Shown: positions 33,294 through 41,992 of the stretch, piece after piece
Layout: every line of letters begins with the position of its first letter
How positions within the stretch are numbered: the stretch's first letter is position 1
Source: Lentisalinibacter orientalis
GTDB lineage: Bacteria > Pseudomonadota > Gammaproteobacteria > Steroidobacterales > Woeseiaceae
Direction of reading: 5' to 3'
DNA: 64,000 bases
NCBI RefSeq assembly: GCF_040706535.1
Contig: NZ_JAPDRJ010000001.1
Span: forward strand, 1,550,001-1,614,000
Notes under the pieces: generated by a model
Databases searched by the model: none
Told to the model about the DNA's origin: nothing
Seen by the model: the letters and a program-made list of their open reading frames with translations, nothing else
Translations under genes and position numbers: made by a program

Positions 33294-34469
33294 GTGCTGA
33301 TCCAGTTTTTCTTCATGCTGCGCGAAGGGGGGCTGAAGACCTCCATCACCGAGCTGCTGACCCTGCTCGAGGCGCTGAAGAACGGGCTGGCCGAGCGCAG
33401 CGTCGATAACTTCTACTACCTCTCCCGCGCCTGTCTCGTGAAGGACGAGACCCAGTTCGATCGCTTCGACCGCATCTTCGGCGCCCACTTCAAGGGCATC
33501 GAGGACGCCTTCTCCGACCTGATCGCCGACGTGCCCGACGACTGGCTGGAGCGCATGGCGGAGCTCCAGCTCTCGGAGGAGGACAAGGCGAAGATCGAGT
33601 CGATGGGCGGTTTCGAGGAGCTGATGCGCGCGCTGGAGGAGCGTCTGCGGGAACAGACCGAGCGCCACGAGGGCGGCAACAAGTGGATCGGCACCGCGGG
33701 CACCTCGCCCTTCGGCGCCTACGGCTACAACCCGGAAGGCGTGCGCATCGGCCAGAAGGGCGGCGGCAACCGCAAGGCGACGAAGGTCTGGGACCGCCGC
33801 GAGTACCAGAACCTGGACGACTCCGTGGAGCTCGGCACGCGCAACATCAAGCTGGCTCTGAGGAAACTCCGCAAGTTCGCCCGCGAGGGCGCGGCCGACC
33901 AGCTGGACCTCGACGACACCATCGACAAGACCGCCCGCAACGCGGGGCTGCTGGATATCCGCATGGTGCCGGAGCGCCACAACGCGGTGAAGGTGCTGCT
34001 GTGCCTCGACGTGGGCGGCTCCATGGACGACCACGTGCGTGTCTGCGAGGAGATGTTCTCGGCCGCCCGCAGCGAGTTCAAGCACCTGGAGTACTTCTAC
34101 TTCCACAACTTCGTCTACGAGAGCCTGTGGAAGGACAACCGGCGCCGGCACGCGGAGCGTATCCCGACGATGGAGATCATTCACAAGTACGGCCACGACT
34201 ACAAGCTGGTGTTCGTCGGCGATGCCACCATGAGCCCGTACGAGATCGTCTACGCCGGCGGCAGCGTCGAGCACTGGAACGAGGAGCCGGGCGCGGTGTG
34301 GATCGAGCGGCTGCTGAAGGCCTTCCCGAAGGCGATCTGGCTGAACCCGGAGCCCCGGCCCCGGTGGGACTACACGCCGTCGGTGAAGCTGACCCGCGAG
34401 CTGATGGACGACCGCATGTATCCGTTGACCGTCGCCGGGCTCGACCAGGGCATCAAGCGTCTGCACTGA
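33294..34469 (+). CDS. VWA domain protein, CoxE-like, partner of MoxR ATPase
   Basis: This 391-residue protein starts at a GTG three bases after the MoxR gene. The N-terminal half is helical and charged (LLEALKNGLAERSVDNFYYLSR, then a coiled-coil-like Glu/Lys stretch to about 125). The C-terminal von Willebrand A domain has the metal-ion site as D-x-G-G-S (LDVGGSMDD near residue 242) instead of the usual DxSxS, a form seen in this CoxE-like subgroup. PHNFVYESLW-like and FVGDATMSPYE segments follow. Probably acts as adaptor between the ATPase and its unknown client in the cytosol. Confidence 0.87.
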   Translation: MLIQFFFMLREGGLKTSITELLTLLEALKNGLAERSVDNFYYLSRACLVKDETQFDRFDRIFGAHFKGIEDAFSDLIADVPDDWLERMAELQLSEEDKAKIESMGGFEELMRALEERLREQTERHEGGNKWIGTAGTSPFGAYGYNPEGVRIGQKGGGNRKATKVWDRREYQNLDDSVELGTRNIKLALRKLRKFAREGAADQLDLDDTIDKTARNAGLLDIRMVPERHNAVKVLLCLDVGGSMDDHVRVCEEMFSAARSEFKHLEYFYFHNFVYESLWKDNRRRHAERIPTMEIIHKYGHDYKLVFVGDATMSPYEIVYAGGSVEHWNEEPGAVWIERLLKAFPKAIWLNPEPRPRWDYTPSVKLTRELMDDRMYPLTVAGLDQGIKRLH

Positions 34470-34520
34470 GCGCACCGGACGCACTGAACGACACCGGCTG
34501 CAGGCCGGGCGAGGTGAAGG

Positions 34521-35714
34521 GTGAGCGGCAGCAAAATCGGTCTGGTACTCCCCGGCGGCGGTGCCCGCGGCGCGTTCCAGGTGGGCGTGCTGAAGGCCAT
34601 CGCCGAGATCCTGCCCGGTGACGTCCCCAATCCGTTCCCCATACTGAGCGGCACCTCCGCCGGCGCCATCAATTCGGCTGTGCTCGCGAGCCGAGCCCGG
34701 CGCTTCCGCTCGGCGGTGGACGCGATGGAGGCGGTCTGGGCCGGTTTCCGCTCGGAGCAGGTCTTCCGCACCGATGCGCTGACCATGCTGAAGTCCAGCC
34801 TGCACTGGCTGGCGGCGATCGTGCTCGGCGGCCTCGGCGAGCACAATCCACGCTCGCTGCTGGACAACGATCCGCTGCGCTCGCTGCTCTCGCGCAATAT
34901 CCGCTTCCCGCGCATCCAGACCGCGATCGACCGCGGGCACGTCCAGGCGCTGGCCATCACCGCAGCCGGCTACCAGTCGGCCCGCTCGGTGACCTTCTTC
35001 CAGGCTTCGCCGGGGACCCGTGCCTGGCAGCGCACCCGACGCATCGGCGTGCGCTGTACCATCAATCTGGACCACCTGATGGCCAGCATCGCCGTGCCGC
35101 TGGTCTTCCCGCCGGCCTGCATCCGCGGCGAGTACTACGGCGACGGCGCGATGCGCCATTCCACGCCGCTGTCGCCGGCGGTCCATCTCGGCGCCGACCG
35201 CATCCTGGTGATCGGCATCCGGGACGAGACGCCGGAGCCGGCCGGCGACCCGCACACGCCACCGATCTACCCGAGCTTCGGCCACATCGCCGGCTACATG
35301 CTCGACACGCTGTTCCTGGACGGCCTGTACTCGGACCTGGAGCGGCTGTCCCGCATCAACGACCTGATCGATTCCATTCCGGAGGACGAGCGCACCGGCC
35401 CCGCGGCGAAGATGCGCCCCATCGACACGATGATCGTGATCCCCAGCGAGGAGATCCGGGAGATCGCGGCCAGTTGCCGCAAGGCGGCGCCGGTGCCGCT
35501 ACGGGCGCTGATGCGCGGGCTCGGCGGTCCCGACAAGGGCGAGCGGCGGCTCTTGAGCTACCTGCTGTTCGAGTCGGAGTTCACCCGCGCGCTGATCGAC
35601 CTGGGTTACCGGGATGCGATGAAGATCCGCGACGAACTCGAGGCCTTCGTGCGCGGCGCGGACGTGCCGCGGCTCTTCGCGCCCTCCTGGATGCGCCGGG
35701 ACCTGGCCGTCTGA
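34521..35714 (+). CDS. Patatin-like phospholipase family protein
   Basis: This 397-residue serine lipase/acyl hydrolase of the patatin fold has the oxyanion loop PGGGARGAFQVG near residue 11, the nucleophile elbow GTSAG (Ser near residue 45) and the dyad aspartate in GDGAMRH near residue 210. No signal peptide is evident, so a cytosolic or membrane-surface phospholipase is likely. It starts at a GTG 51 bases after the VWA gene, probably in the same transcript, and converges on mgtE with a 17-base gap and no terminator. Confidence 0.88.
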   Translation: MSGSKIGLVLPGGGARGAFQVGVLKAIAEILPGDVPNPFPILSGTSAGAINSAVLASRARRFRSAVDAMEAVWAGFRSEQVFRTDALTMLKSSLHWLAAIVLGGLGEHNPRSLLDNDPLRSLLSRNIRFPRIQTAIDRGHVQALAITAAGYQSARSVTFFQASPGTRAWQRTRRIGVRCTINLDHLMASIAVPLVFPPACIRGEYYGDGAMRHSTPLSPAVHLGADRILVIGIRDETPEPAGDPHTPPIYPSFGHIAGYMLDTLFLDGLYSDLERLSRINDLIDSIPEDERTGPAAKMRPIDTMIVIPSEEIREIAASCRKAAPVPLRALMRGLGGPDKGERRLLSYLLFESEFTRALIDLGYRDAMKIRDELEAFVRGADVPRLFAPSWMRRDLAV

Positions 35715-35731
35715 GCGCGCCCGGCAGGGCC

Positions 35732-37081
35732 TCAGAGCAGCAGCAGCGTCCCCAGGCCGAGGAACACCATGAGGCCGACCACGTCGGTCACCGTGGTCAG
35801 CACCACGCCTCCGGCGATGGCCGGATCCACGCCGAGACGCTTCAGCGTCAGCGGGACGACGAAGCCGGCCGCCGCCGCCACGATCATGTTCAGGGTGAGG
35901 GCGGCCGCGATCACCGCGGCCACCATCCAGGTGCCGAACCAGGCCACCGTGACCACGGCTACCACCAGCGCCCAGCCGATGCCGTTCAGGATGCCGACGG
36001 AGACCTCCTTGACCAGGATCTGACGCGCGTTGGATTTGTCGATCTGGCCCAGCGCCATGGCACGGGTGATGATGGTCAGCGACTGGGTGCCGGCGACGCC
36101 GCCCATGCTGGGCACCACCGGCATCAGCACGGCCAGCAGGACGATGGCGTCCACCGTGCCCTGGAACAGATCCACCACCGAGGCGGCCAGGAAGGCGGTG
36201 GCGAGGTTGATGCCCAGCCACACGGCCCGCCGCCGCGCGCTGGTCACCACCGGCGCGAACATGTCGTCCTCCTCGTCCAGGCCGGCGCGGCTCATGAGCG
36301 AGTGCTCGGCCTCCTCGCGGATCACGTCGAGCACGTCGTCCACCGTGATGCGCCCGAGCAGGCGGTTGTCCATGTCCACCACGGCCGCCGACAGCAGGTC
36401 CCGGTTCTCGAAGAAGCGCACCACCTCCTGGTCGCTGGTCTCGGCGGGTATGGGCTTCGTCTCCGTGTCCATCACCTCGGCCACGGTCAGGTCCGGGTCG
36501 TTGGTGAGCAGGCGGGAGAGGGTCAGGGTGCCCAGGAAGATGTCGTCCCGGTTGACCACGAATATGGACTCTGTCTGGTCCGGCATGCCGCCGTGCACCC
36601 GCAGGTAGCGCACCACCACCTCCAGCGTCACGTCCGGACGCACGGTGACGGTGTCCTTGTTCATGAGCCCGCCGGCGCTGTCCTCCGGATAGGACAGCAC
36701 CTCGCGCAGCCGGTCGCGGTCCTGCTTGTCCAGCGAGCGCAGTACCTGGCGGGTGACCGTCTCCGGCAGACCGGCCACCAGGTCGGCCAGGTCGTCGAGC
36801 TCCATGCCCTCGGTGGCGGCGATGAGCTCCTGGGCGTCCATGCGCTCGATAAGGCCGCTGCGGACCTCGTCGGCCACCTCGACCAGGATGTCGCCCTCGT
36901 CGTCCGGATCCACGAGTTCCCAGACGACCGCGCGCTCGGCCGGCGGCAGGGACTCCAGCAGCCGTGCCACCTCGGACGGATGCAGGCTGCCGATCATGCG
37001 CCGCACGGGACGCATTGCGCCGCCCTCCAGGGCTTCGCGCAGCGTCTCCAGCGGTGTCTGCTTCTGTTCCTGGTTATCCAT
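35732..37081 (-). CDS. mgtE: MgtE-type magnesium transporter
   Basis: MgtE is an Mg2+-gated magnesium channel of the inner membrane. The 449-residue protein has the N-terminal MgtE-N superhelical domain (about 20-130), two CBS domains (about 135-255) and five transmembrane helices from about 285 on. The pore signature PVVPSMGGVAGTQSLT near residue 325 and AIAGGVVLTTVTDVVG in the last helices are present. It is downstream of rapZ on the minus strand with 112 bases between; a weak promoter may lie there, but I cannot place it with confidence. Confidence 0.95.
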   Translation of the reverse strand: MDNQEQKQTPLETLREALEGGAMRPVRRMIGSLHPSEVARLLESLPPAERAVVWELVDPDDEGDILVEVADEVRSGLIERMDAQELIAATEGMELDDLADLVAGLPETVTRQVLRSLDKQDRDRLREVLSYPEDSAGGLMNKDTVTVRPDVTLEVVVRYLRVHGGMPDQTESIFVVNRDDIFLGTLTLSRLLTNDPDLTVAEVMDTETKPIPAETSDQEVVRFFENRDLLSAAVVDMDNRLLGRITVDDVLDVIREEAEHSLMSRAGLDEEDDMFAPVVTSARRRAVWLGINLATAFLAASVVDLFQGTVDAIVLLAVLMPVVPSMGGVAGTQSLTIITRAMALGQIDKSNARQILVKEVSVGILNGIGWALVVAVVTVAWFGTWMVAAVIAAALTLNMIVAAAAGFVVPLTLKRLGVDPAIAGGVVLTTVTDVVGLMVFLGLGTLLLL

Positions 37082-37193
37082 GCTGCCGGCGCATACGCCC
37101 GTCGGGCGCAGGGTGTCCGGCGGCCCCCGCGGCCGCCCGAATCAGCGGGCAGTTTAGCCCGCGGCCCGTGACAAAGCTAAGGGTGGCGGGGCC

Positions 37194-38108
37194 TCAGCCG
37201 GCGTCGGGCGCCTTCTTGCCGGGCAGTTCGTTGTGGCGGGTGTGGATGGGCGTGTGCTCTTCCGCCAGCGCCCGGGCGAGCTTCTCGGCCATGTACACGG
37301 AGCGGTGCTGGCCGCCGGTGCAGCCCACCGCCACCGTGAGATAACTGCGGTGGAAGCTCAGGTATTCCGGAATCCAGCGGCGCAGGAAGCCGATGATGTC
37401 CCCGTACATGGACTGCACCAGGGGCTGTTCGTCCAGGAAGCGGATGACGGCGGCGTCCGTCCCGGTCAGCGGCCGCAGGTTCGCCTCCCAGTACGGGTTC
37501 GGCAGACAGCGCAGGTCGAACACGAAATCGGCGTCCGTGGGGATACCGTGCTTGTAGCCGAAGGACTCGATCAGGATGGACAGCGAACGGGGCAGGCGCG
37601 CCGCCACGCGCTCGCGCAGCGCATCCCGCAGTTCGTAGACGCTGGTGCGGGTGGTATCGATCACCAGGTCGGCGGTGTTGATCACCGGGCCCAGCAGCTC
37701 GCGCTCCCGGTCGATGGCGTCGCGCAGTGCAAGGCCGCTGTCACCCAGCGGATGGCGCCGCCGGGTCTCGCTGTAGCGCTTCAGCAGGATGTCGTCCTCG
37801 GCCTGCAGGAAGATGACGTCGCATTCGATGCCGTCTTGCTTCATGCGCTGGACGAGGCCGGGCAGGGCCTCCAGGTCGGTGGCGGGGTTGCGTGCGTCGA
37901 TGCCGACGGCAATGCGCTGGGTGGCGACGGCACCGCCTTCCCGGGTGATCTCGGGCAGCAGCGCGGGCAGCAGTCCCGCCGGCAGGTTGTCGATGCAGTA
38001 GAAGCCGAGGTCCTCGAGGACGTTCAGCGCGACGCTCTTGCCCGAGCCCGACAGGCCGCTGACGATGATCAGGCGCGTGGAGCGGCGCTCTTGCGTGCCG
38101 GGCGCCAC
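37194..38108 (-). CDS. rapZ: RNase adapter protein RapZ
   Basis: RapZ is a nucleotide- and RNA-binding adapter that, in E. coli, guides RNase E to the GlmZ sRNA to control glucosamine-6-phosphate supply. The 304-residue protein has the Walker A GLSGSGKS near residue 18, LGFYCIDNLP, FGYKHGIPTDADFVFDLRCLPNPYW near residue 190, and the C-terminal RNA-binding part with GCTGGQHRSVYMAE. It follows ptsN by nine bases in the conserved rpoN operon order, linking nitrogen-PTS and envelope precursor control. Confidence 0.96.
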   Translation of the reverse strand: MAPGTQERRSTRLIIVSGLSGSGKSVALNVLEDLGFYCIDNLPAGLLPALLPEITREGGAVATQRIAVGIDARNPATDLEALPGLVQRMKQDGIECDVIFLQAEDDILLKRYSETRRRHPLGDSGLALRDAIDRERELLGPVINTADLVIDTTRTSVYELRDALRERVAARLPRSLSILIESFGYKHGIPTDADFVFDLRCLPNPYWEANLRPLTGTDAAVIRFLDEQPLVQSMYGDIIGFLRRWIPEYLSFHRSYLTVAVGCTGGQHRSVYMAEKLARALAEEHTPIHTRHNELPGKKAPDAG

Positions 38109-38117
38109 GCGCTCTCC

Positions 38118-38612
38118 TCAGGCCCCGCCGCCCGCCGCCAGGCCGCCCTCGGCGCGGGGCCGGTCTTCGGCCATGAGCGCCTCGTAGAGTTCGCGGCTGC
38201 TGCGGGCCTTCCTGAGCCGCGCCTGGGTGCCCCGTTGGGAGAGCATCTCCGTCAGGCCGCGGAAGTCCTCGATGGCCTGGTCGTCCACGTCTTCGGGGAC
38301 GATCAGGCCGAAGATCAGGTCCACCGGCTCGTCGTCCGGGGTGTCGAAGTCCACCGGCGTGGACAGCTTCAGCAGCGCGCCGATGGGGAAGGGGGCGTCC
38401 GCGATGCGGGCGTGGGGTGCCGCCACCGCGCGGCCGAGCGCCGTACAGCCCAGCCGTTCGCGCTCCGCCACCGCCGCGAAGATATCCGGCTGGCGCAGAT
38501 CGTCCGAGCCATGGGCGAGCAGCTCGCTCAGGATCTCCAGGGCGTGCTTCTTGCTCCGCGCCTCGACGTTGCAGAGTACGGAATCGGGTCTGACGAGTTC
38601 GTGCAGTGTCAT
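38118..38612 (-). CDS. ptsN: Nitrogen-PTS phosphoacceptor EIIA-Ntr
   Basis: EIIA-Ntr is a regulatory PTS protein that senses phosphorylation by EI-Ntr/NPr and affects potassium, nitrogen and RpoN-linked physiology. The 164-residue domain has its phosphorylated His in GRAVAAPHAR near residue 65. The ATG at 38612 gives the conserved start MTLHELVRPDSVLC; the frame to 38807 overlaps hpf and is not real. The C-terminus has an Arg/Gly/Ala tail of about 15 residues beyond the usual end. Between it and hpf lies a large GC hairpin. Confidence 0.94.
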   Translation of the reverse strand: MTLHELVRPDSVLCNVEARSKKHALEILSELLAHGSDDLRQPDIFAAVAERERLGCTALGRAVAAPHARIADAPFPIGALLKLSTPVDFDTPDDEPVDLIFGLIVPEDVDDQAIEDFRGLTEMLSQRGTQARLRKARSSRELYEALMAEDRPRAEGGLAAGGGA

Positions 38613-38630
38613 GGGTAAGACCGTGAAAGG

Positions 38631-38661
38631 GGCGGCCCGCCGCGCGCTGCGGCGGGCCGCC
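38631..38661 (-). terminator. 13-bp GC hairpin between hpf and ptsN (possible attenuator)
   Basis: Arms GGCGGCCCGCCGC (38631-38643) and its complement (38649-38661) form a perfect 13-bp stem with a 5-base loop. In the transcription direction it is followed by CCTTTCAC, only a weak T-run, 19 bases before the ptsN start. It may partly terminate after hpf or protect the upstream mRNA end. Confidence 0.45.
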
Positions 38662-38670
38662 GGATGACTG

Positions 38671-38991
38671 TCAACTGTATGCGCGCTTGTCTGCCTCGCG
38701 GGCATGGTGGTCGCAGAGCTTCTCCTTGTGCTTCTTGACCTGCCGGTCCAGCTTGTCGATGAGTCCGTCGATGGCGGCGTACATGTCTTCTTCCGTCGCG
38801 TCGGCATACAGCCGGCCGCCGCTGACCTGCACGGTGGCTTCGGCCTTGTGCCGCAGTTTCTCGACGGTGAGGATACAGTGCACGTCGGTCACGTGGTCGA
38901 AGTGTCTCTCGATGCGCCCTAGCTTCGTCTGTACGTAGTCCTTCAGCGCGGGCGTCACTTCCACGTGGTGACCGGTGACATCTAGCTGCAT
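38671..38991 (-). CDS. hpf: Ribosome hibernation promoting factor (short form)
   Basis: Hpf binds the 30S decoding centre and promotes 100S dimer formation in stationary phase. The 106-residue protein has the S30AE fold: LDVTGHHVEVTPALKDYV, KLGRIERHFD, the VEKLRHKAEATV strand and a basic C-terminus (DRQVKKHKEKLCDHH). The short length lacks the C-terminal domain of long HPF. The ATG at 38991 has an AGGAGAAGG SD. It lies between rpoN and ptsN, its standard position. Confidence 0.95.
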   Translation of the reverse strand: MQLDVTGHHVEVTPALKDYVQTKLGRIERHFDHVTDVHCILTVEKLRHKAEATVQVSGGRLYADATEEDMYAAIDGLIDKLDRQVKKHKEKLCDHHAREADKRAYS

Positions 38992-39094
38992 GGCCTTCTC
39001 CTCTGCTGGGTGGGGCCGGGGAGGCGGGCGTCGGTCTGCCGCGCCCCGCGGCCGGAATCGTTCGGGACGAGGCCGCGCCGGACCGCCGCAGCCC

Positions 39095-40498
39095 TCATGC
39101 GGAGCTGCGCTGCCGGCGCTGGCTGGAAGACGGGATGTCCATGGCCTCACGATACTTCGCAACGGTCCGCCGCGCCACAACCACGCCGTCCTCCTTCAGC
39201 ATCGCCGCGATCTTGCTGTCGCTGAGCGGTTTGCGGCGGTCCTCGGCGCCGATCAGCTTGCGTATCTTCGCGCGCACCGCCACGGAGGACTGGTCCTCGC
39301 CGTCGACGCTGCCGACATGGCTGGAGAAGAAATAACGGAACTCCAGCACGCCGCGCGGCGTGTGCATGTACTTGTTGTTGGTGACCCGGGAGATCGTCGA
39401 CTCGTGCATCTCCACGGCCTCCGCCACGTCCCGCAGCACCATCGGCTTCATGGCTTCCTCGCCGTGCTCGAAGAAGTCGGTCTGGCGCTCGACGATGCAG
39501 GTGGCCACCTTCATCAGCGTCTCGTTGCGTATCTCCAGGCTGCGGACGAGCCAGCGGGCCTCCTGCAGCTGCGCCTTCAGCGCCGTATGCCCGCCATCGC
39601 CGCGCAGCATCTCGGCATAGCGCTGGTTGACGGTCAGCCGGGGTATGCCGGAGGAGGCGATCTCGACCAGCCACTCGCCGTCGATCTTGCGCACGAAGAC
39701 GTCCGGGATGACGTACTCGGTGCGGGCGGGTGCGATGGCCTGGCCCGGCCGCGGATGACAGCCGCGGATGAGTGCCAGCGCGTCGGTGAGTTCGTCGCCC
39801 GACACCTGCAGTTCGCGCTGCAGGTGCGCCGGGTCGTTCTCGGCGACCCGCTCCAGGTGCTCGGCCGCGAGCTCCCGGGCCAGACCGAGGCCGGGCGTGT
39901 CGCCGGCGAGCTGGCGCAGCTGCAGGTCGATGCACTCGGACAGCGAGCGCGCCGCGATGCCGGCCGGGTCGAAGCGCTGGATCTTCCTGAGCGTGCGCTC
40001 GACCTCCTCCTCGCTGACGTCCAGCTCCGGGCCGGCGATGTCGCGGATCTCGTCCAGCGAGACGGTGAGATAGCCGTCGTCGTTGATGGCGTCGATGATC
40101 GCCTCGCCGATCAGCATCTCCCGGGGCGTGAACTTCTCCAGCTCGAGCTGCCAGTGCAGGTGCTCGTGCAGCGATTCCTGGCTCTCGTCCGCGAACTCGG
40201 ACATGCCGCGGTCGCCGCTCCAGCCGGAGTCCTGGCTCCTGGCGGGCAGGTCGCGCCAGCTGTCCTCCGCGGTGACCGCCCGCACGTCGCCGGGCGTCTC
40301 CTCGGTGGCGGACTCGCCGTTCACGCGCGGCGGCTCCGGCAGCTCCTCCGCCTCCAGCATGACGTTCTCTTCCAGCGCTTCCTGGATCTGCGCCGTCAGA
40401 TCCATGACGGGCAGCTGCAGCAGGCGGATGGCCTGTTGCAGCTGCGGCGTCATCGTCAGCTGCTGACTGAGTTTTAGCTGGAGTGACGGTTTCAACAT
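39095..40498 (-). CDS. rpoN: RNA polymerase sigma-54 factor
   Basis: RpoN directs RNA polymerase to -24/-12 promoters with AAA+ activators. The 467-residue protein has the Gln/Leu-rich region I (LKLSQQLTMTPQLQQAIRLLQLP), an acidic region II, the core-binding region, the helix-turn-helix ESTISRVTNNKYMHTPRG near residue 355 and the RpoN box ARRTVAKYREAMDIPSS close to the C-terminus. It follows lptB on the same strand by 58 bases, the conserved arrangement. No -24/-12 site of its own is visible. Confidence 0.98.
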   Translation of the reverse strand: MLKPSLQLKLSQQLTMTPQLQQAIRLLQLPVMDLTAQIQEALEENVMLEAEELPEPPRVNGESATEETPGDVRAVTAEDSWRDLPARSQDSGWSGDRGMSEFADESQESLHEHLHWQLELEKFTPREMLIGEAIIDAINDDGYLTVSLDEIRDIAGPELDVSEEEVERTLRKIQRFDPAGIAARSLSECIDLQLRQLAGDTPGLGLARELAAEHLERVAENDPAHLQRELQVSGDELTDALALIRGCHPRPGQAIAPARTEYVIPDVFVRKIDGEWLVEIASSGIPRLTVNQRYAEMLRGDGGHTALKAQLQEARWLVRSLEIRNETLMKVATCIVERQTDFFEHGEEAMKPMVLRDVAEAVEMHESTISRVTNNKYMHTPRGVLEFRYFFSSHVGSVDGEDQSSVAVRAKIRKLIGAEDRRKPLSDSKIAAMLKEDGVVVARRTVAKYREAMDIPSSSQRRQRSSA

Positions 40499-40556
40499 CT
40501 TGCTGCCGGGCAGCCGCCATCGCGCTGCCGGTGAGTCCGTGTGCGTCTGCCGATGG

Positions 40557-41282
40557 TCAGAGCCGGAACCCCTCGCCCAGATAGACCTGCCGCACGTGGC
40601 GGTTCGCCAGAATCTCCTCCGGCGTGCCTTCTGCGATCAATGACCCCTCATTGAGTATATAGGCTCGGCTGCAGATTCCGAGGGTCTCCCTCACATTATG
40701 GTCAGTGATCAGTACCCCGATGCCGCGGTCGCTCAGGTGGCGGATGATGCGCTGGATGTCGATGACCGAGATCGGGTCGACGCCGGCGAACGGCTCGTCC
40801 AGCAGCACGAAGCGCGGGTCTGCCGCCAGCGCCCGGGCGATCTCCACGCGCCGGCGCTCGCCGCCGGACAGGCTCATGCCGAGGCTCGTGCGCACGTGCC
40901 CGACGTGCAGCTCGTCCAGCAGCTCGTCCAGGATGCGCTCGCGGTCGCTGCGCTCCAGCTCGTCCCGGGTCTCCAGGATGCCGAGCACGTTCTGCTCCAC
41001 CGTGAGCTTGCGGAAGATGGACGCCTCCTGAGGCAGGTAGCCGAGGCCGAGCCGGGCGCGGCGGTGCATGGGCAGGTGGGTGAGGTCCTGGCCGTCCAGC
41101 AGGATGCGCCCCCTGTCGCAGGGGATCAGGCCCACGATCATGTAGAAGGCCGTGGTCTTGCCGGCGCCGTTCGGGCCCAGCAGGCCGACGACCTCGCCGC
41201 TGGATATCTCCAGCGAGATACCCTTAACGACTTCCCGGAACTTGTAGCTCTTGTGGACGTCCTGGACGCTCAGGATGCTCAT
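40557..41282 (-). CDS. lptB: LPS export ABC transporter ATPase
   Basis: LptB is the ATPase of the LptB2FGC machine that extracts LPS from the inner membrane. The 241-residue subunit has Walker A GPNGAGKTT near residue 36, Q-loop YLPQEASIF, signature SLSGGERRRVEIARAL near residue 138, Walker B FVLLDEPFAGVDPI and the H-loop TDHNVRETL. Its ATG overlaps the lptA stop by four bases (ATGA), implying translational coupling. Confidence 0.98.
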   Translation of the reverse strand: MSILSVQDVHKSYKFREVVKGISLEISSGEVVGLLGPNGAGKTTAFYMIVGLIPCDRGRILLDGQDLTHLPMHRRARLGLGYLPQEASIFRKLTVEQNVLGILETRDELERSDRERILDELLDELHVGHVRTSLGMSLSGGERRRVEIARALAADPRFVLLDEPFAGVDPISVIDIQRIIRHLSDRGIGVLITDHNVRETLGICSRAYILNEGSLIAEGTPEEILANRHVRQVYLGEGFRL

Positions 41283-41992
41283 GGCGCCTCGTCGTCGTCC
41301 AGTCTCTTCTCCACCTCCTCCGGCACGATCGTGAGGCTTACCTTGCCGTCCTCACCCTCCCGGCCGCGGGCGGTCACCACCTGCTGGTTGAGGTCGTAGA
41401 CCAGCAGGTCGCCGGCGATGGTATTGGAGCCCTCGCTGATGCGCGCATCGTCGGTGAATGTGACCCGGCCGACGGTGACGTCGTATTCGAAACGGCCGGC
41501 CCGGCCGGTGGTCACCGTGCCTTCCTCGGGCCGTTCGTCCCGGAACCGCGCGGGGTCGCCGGTGGCCACGGCGCTGGCCAGGCGGTGATCCCTGAAGGTG
41601 AGCTCGGCGCTGTCGCAGAGGATGTTGGTGTTGTCCACGTCGATCTTCACATCGCCTTCGAAGCGCCACACGCTGTCGCGGAAGTCCGGGCTGCTGTCGC
41701 CGCCGAACAGCGTCTGGCCCCGGTCGGCTTCGATGCCGATCGTGCCCTGGGTGATGCGCAGGCCGCGGAAGATCATCAGGTTGTTGCGGCGGTCGAATTC
41801 GCTGGAATCGGCATCGAGGGAGATCGGCAGCCGGCTGTCGATGCCCTCGCGCAGGCTCTGGCCCGAGGTGACGAGGGGAGCCGTCAGCAGGACGGCGGCC
41901 GCCACCAGCAGGGGTGCGCCTGCGAGCCGTTTCTCGAACCCTCGCCGGCGCACGATGCGCCCGGCGTCAGGGCATGAATTTGCCGCTGACAT
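41279..41992 (-). CDS. lptA: LPS transport periplasmic bridge protein
   Basis: LptA forms the periplasmic beta-jellyroll bridge that carries LPS from LptC to LptD. The 237-residue protein has an N-terminal signal segment (hydrophobic core about 25-43) and an OstA-like beta domain beginning PISLDADSSEFDRRNN, with YDVTVGRVTFTDDARI and TIAGDLLVYDL later. The start at 41992 lies 26 bases inside lptC; the stretch before the signal peptide is longer and more basic than usual, so a slightly later start is possible. It ends in the lptB overlap. Confidence 0.92.
   Translation of the reverse strand: MSAANSCPDAGRIVRRRGFEKRLAGAPLLVAAAVLLTAPLVTSGQSLREGIDSRLPISLDADSSEFDRRNNLMIFRGLRITQGTIGIEADRGQTLFGGDSSPDFRDSVWRFEGDVKIDVDNTNILCDSAELTFRDHRLASAVATGDPARFRDERPEEGTVTTGRAGRFEYDVTVGRVTFTDDARISEGSNTIAGDLLVYDLNQQVVTARGREGEDGKVSLTIVPEEVEKRLDDDEAP

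Noticed and set aside
28288..35285. Very long minus-strand open frames of more than 1000 codons opposite pyk, the acylase, MoxR and VWA genes
   Set aside because: They are antisense to clearly recognised genes, are rich in Arg, His, Gly and Ala, and arise because stop codons are rare in G+C-rich antisense frames.
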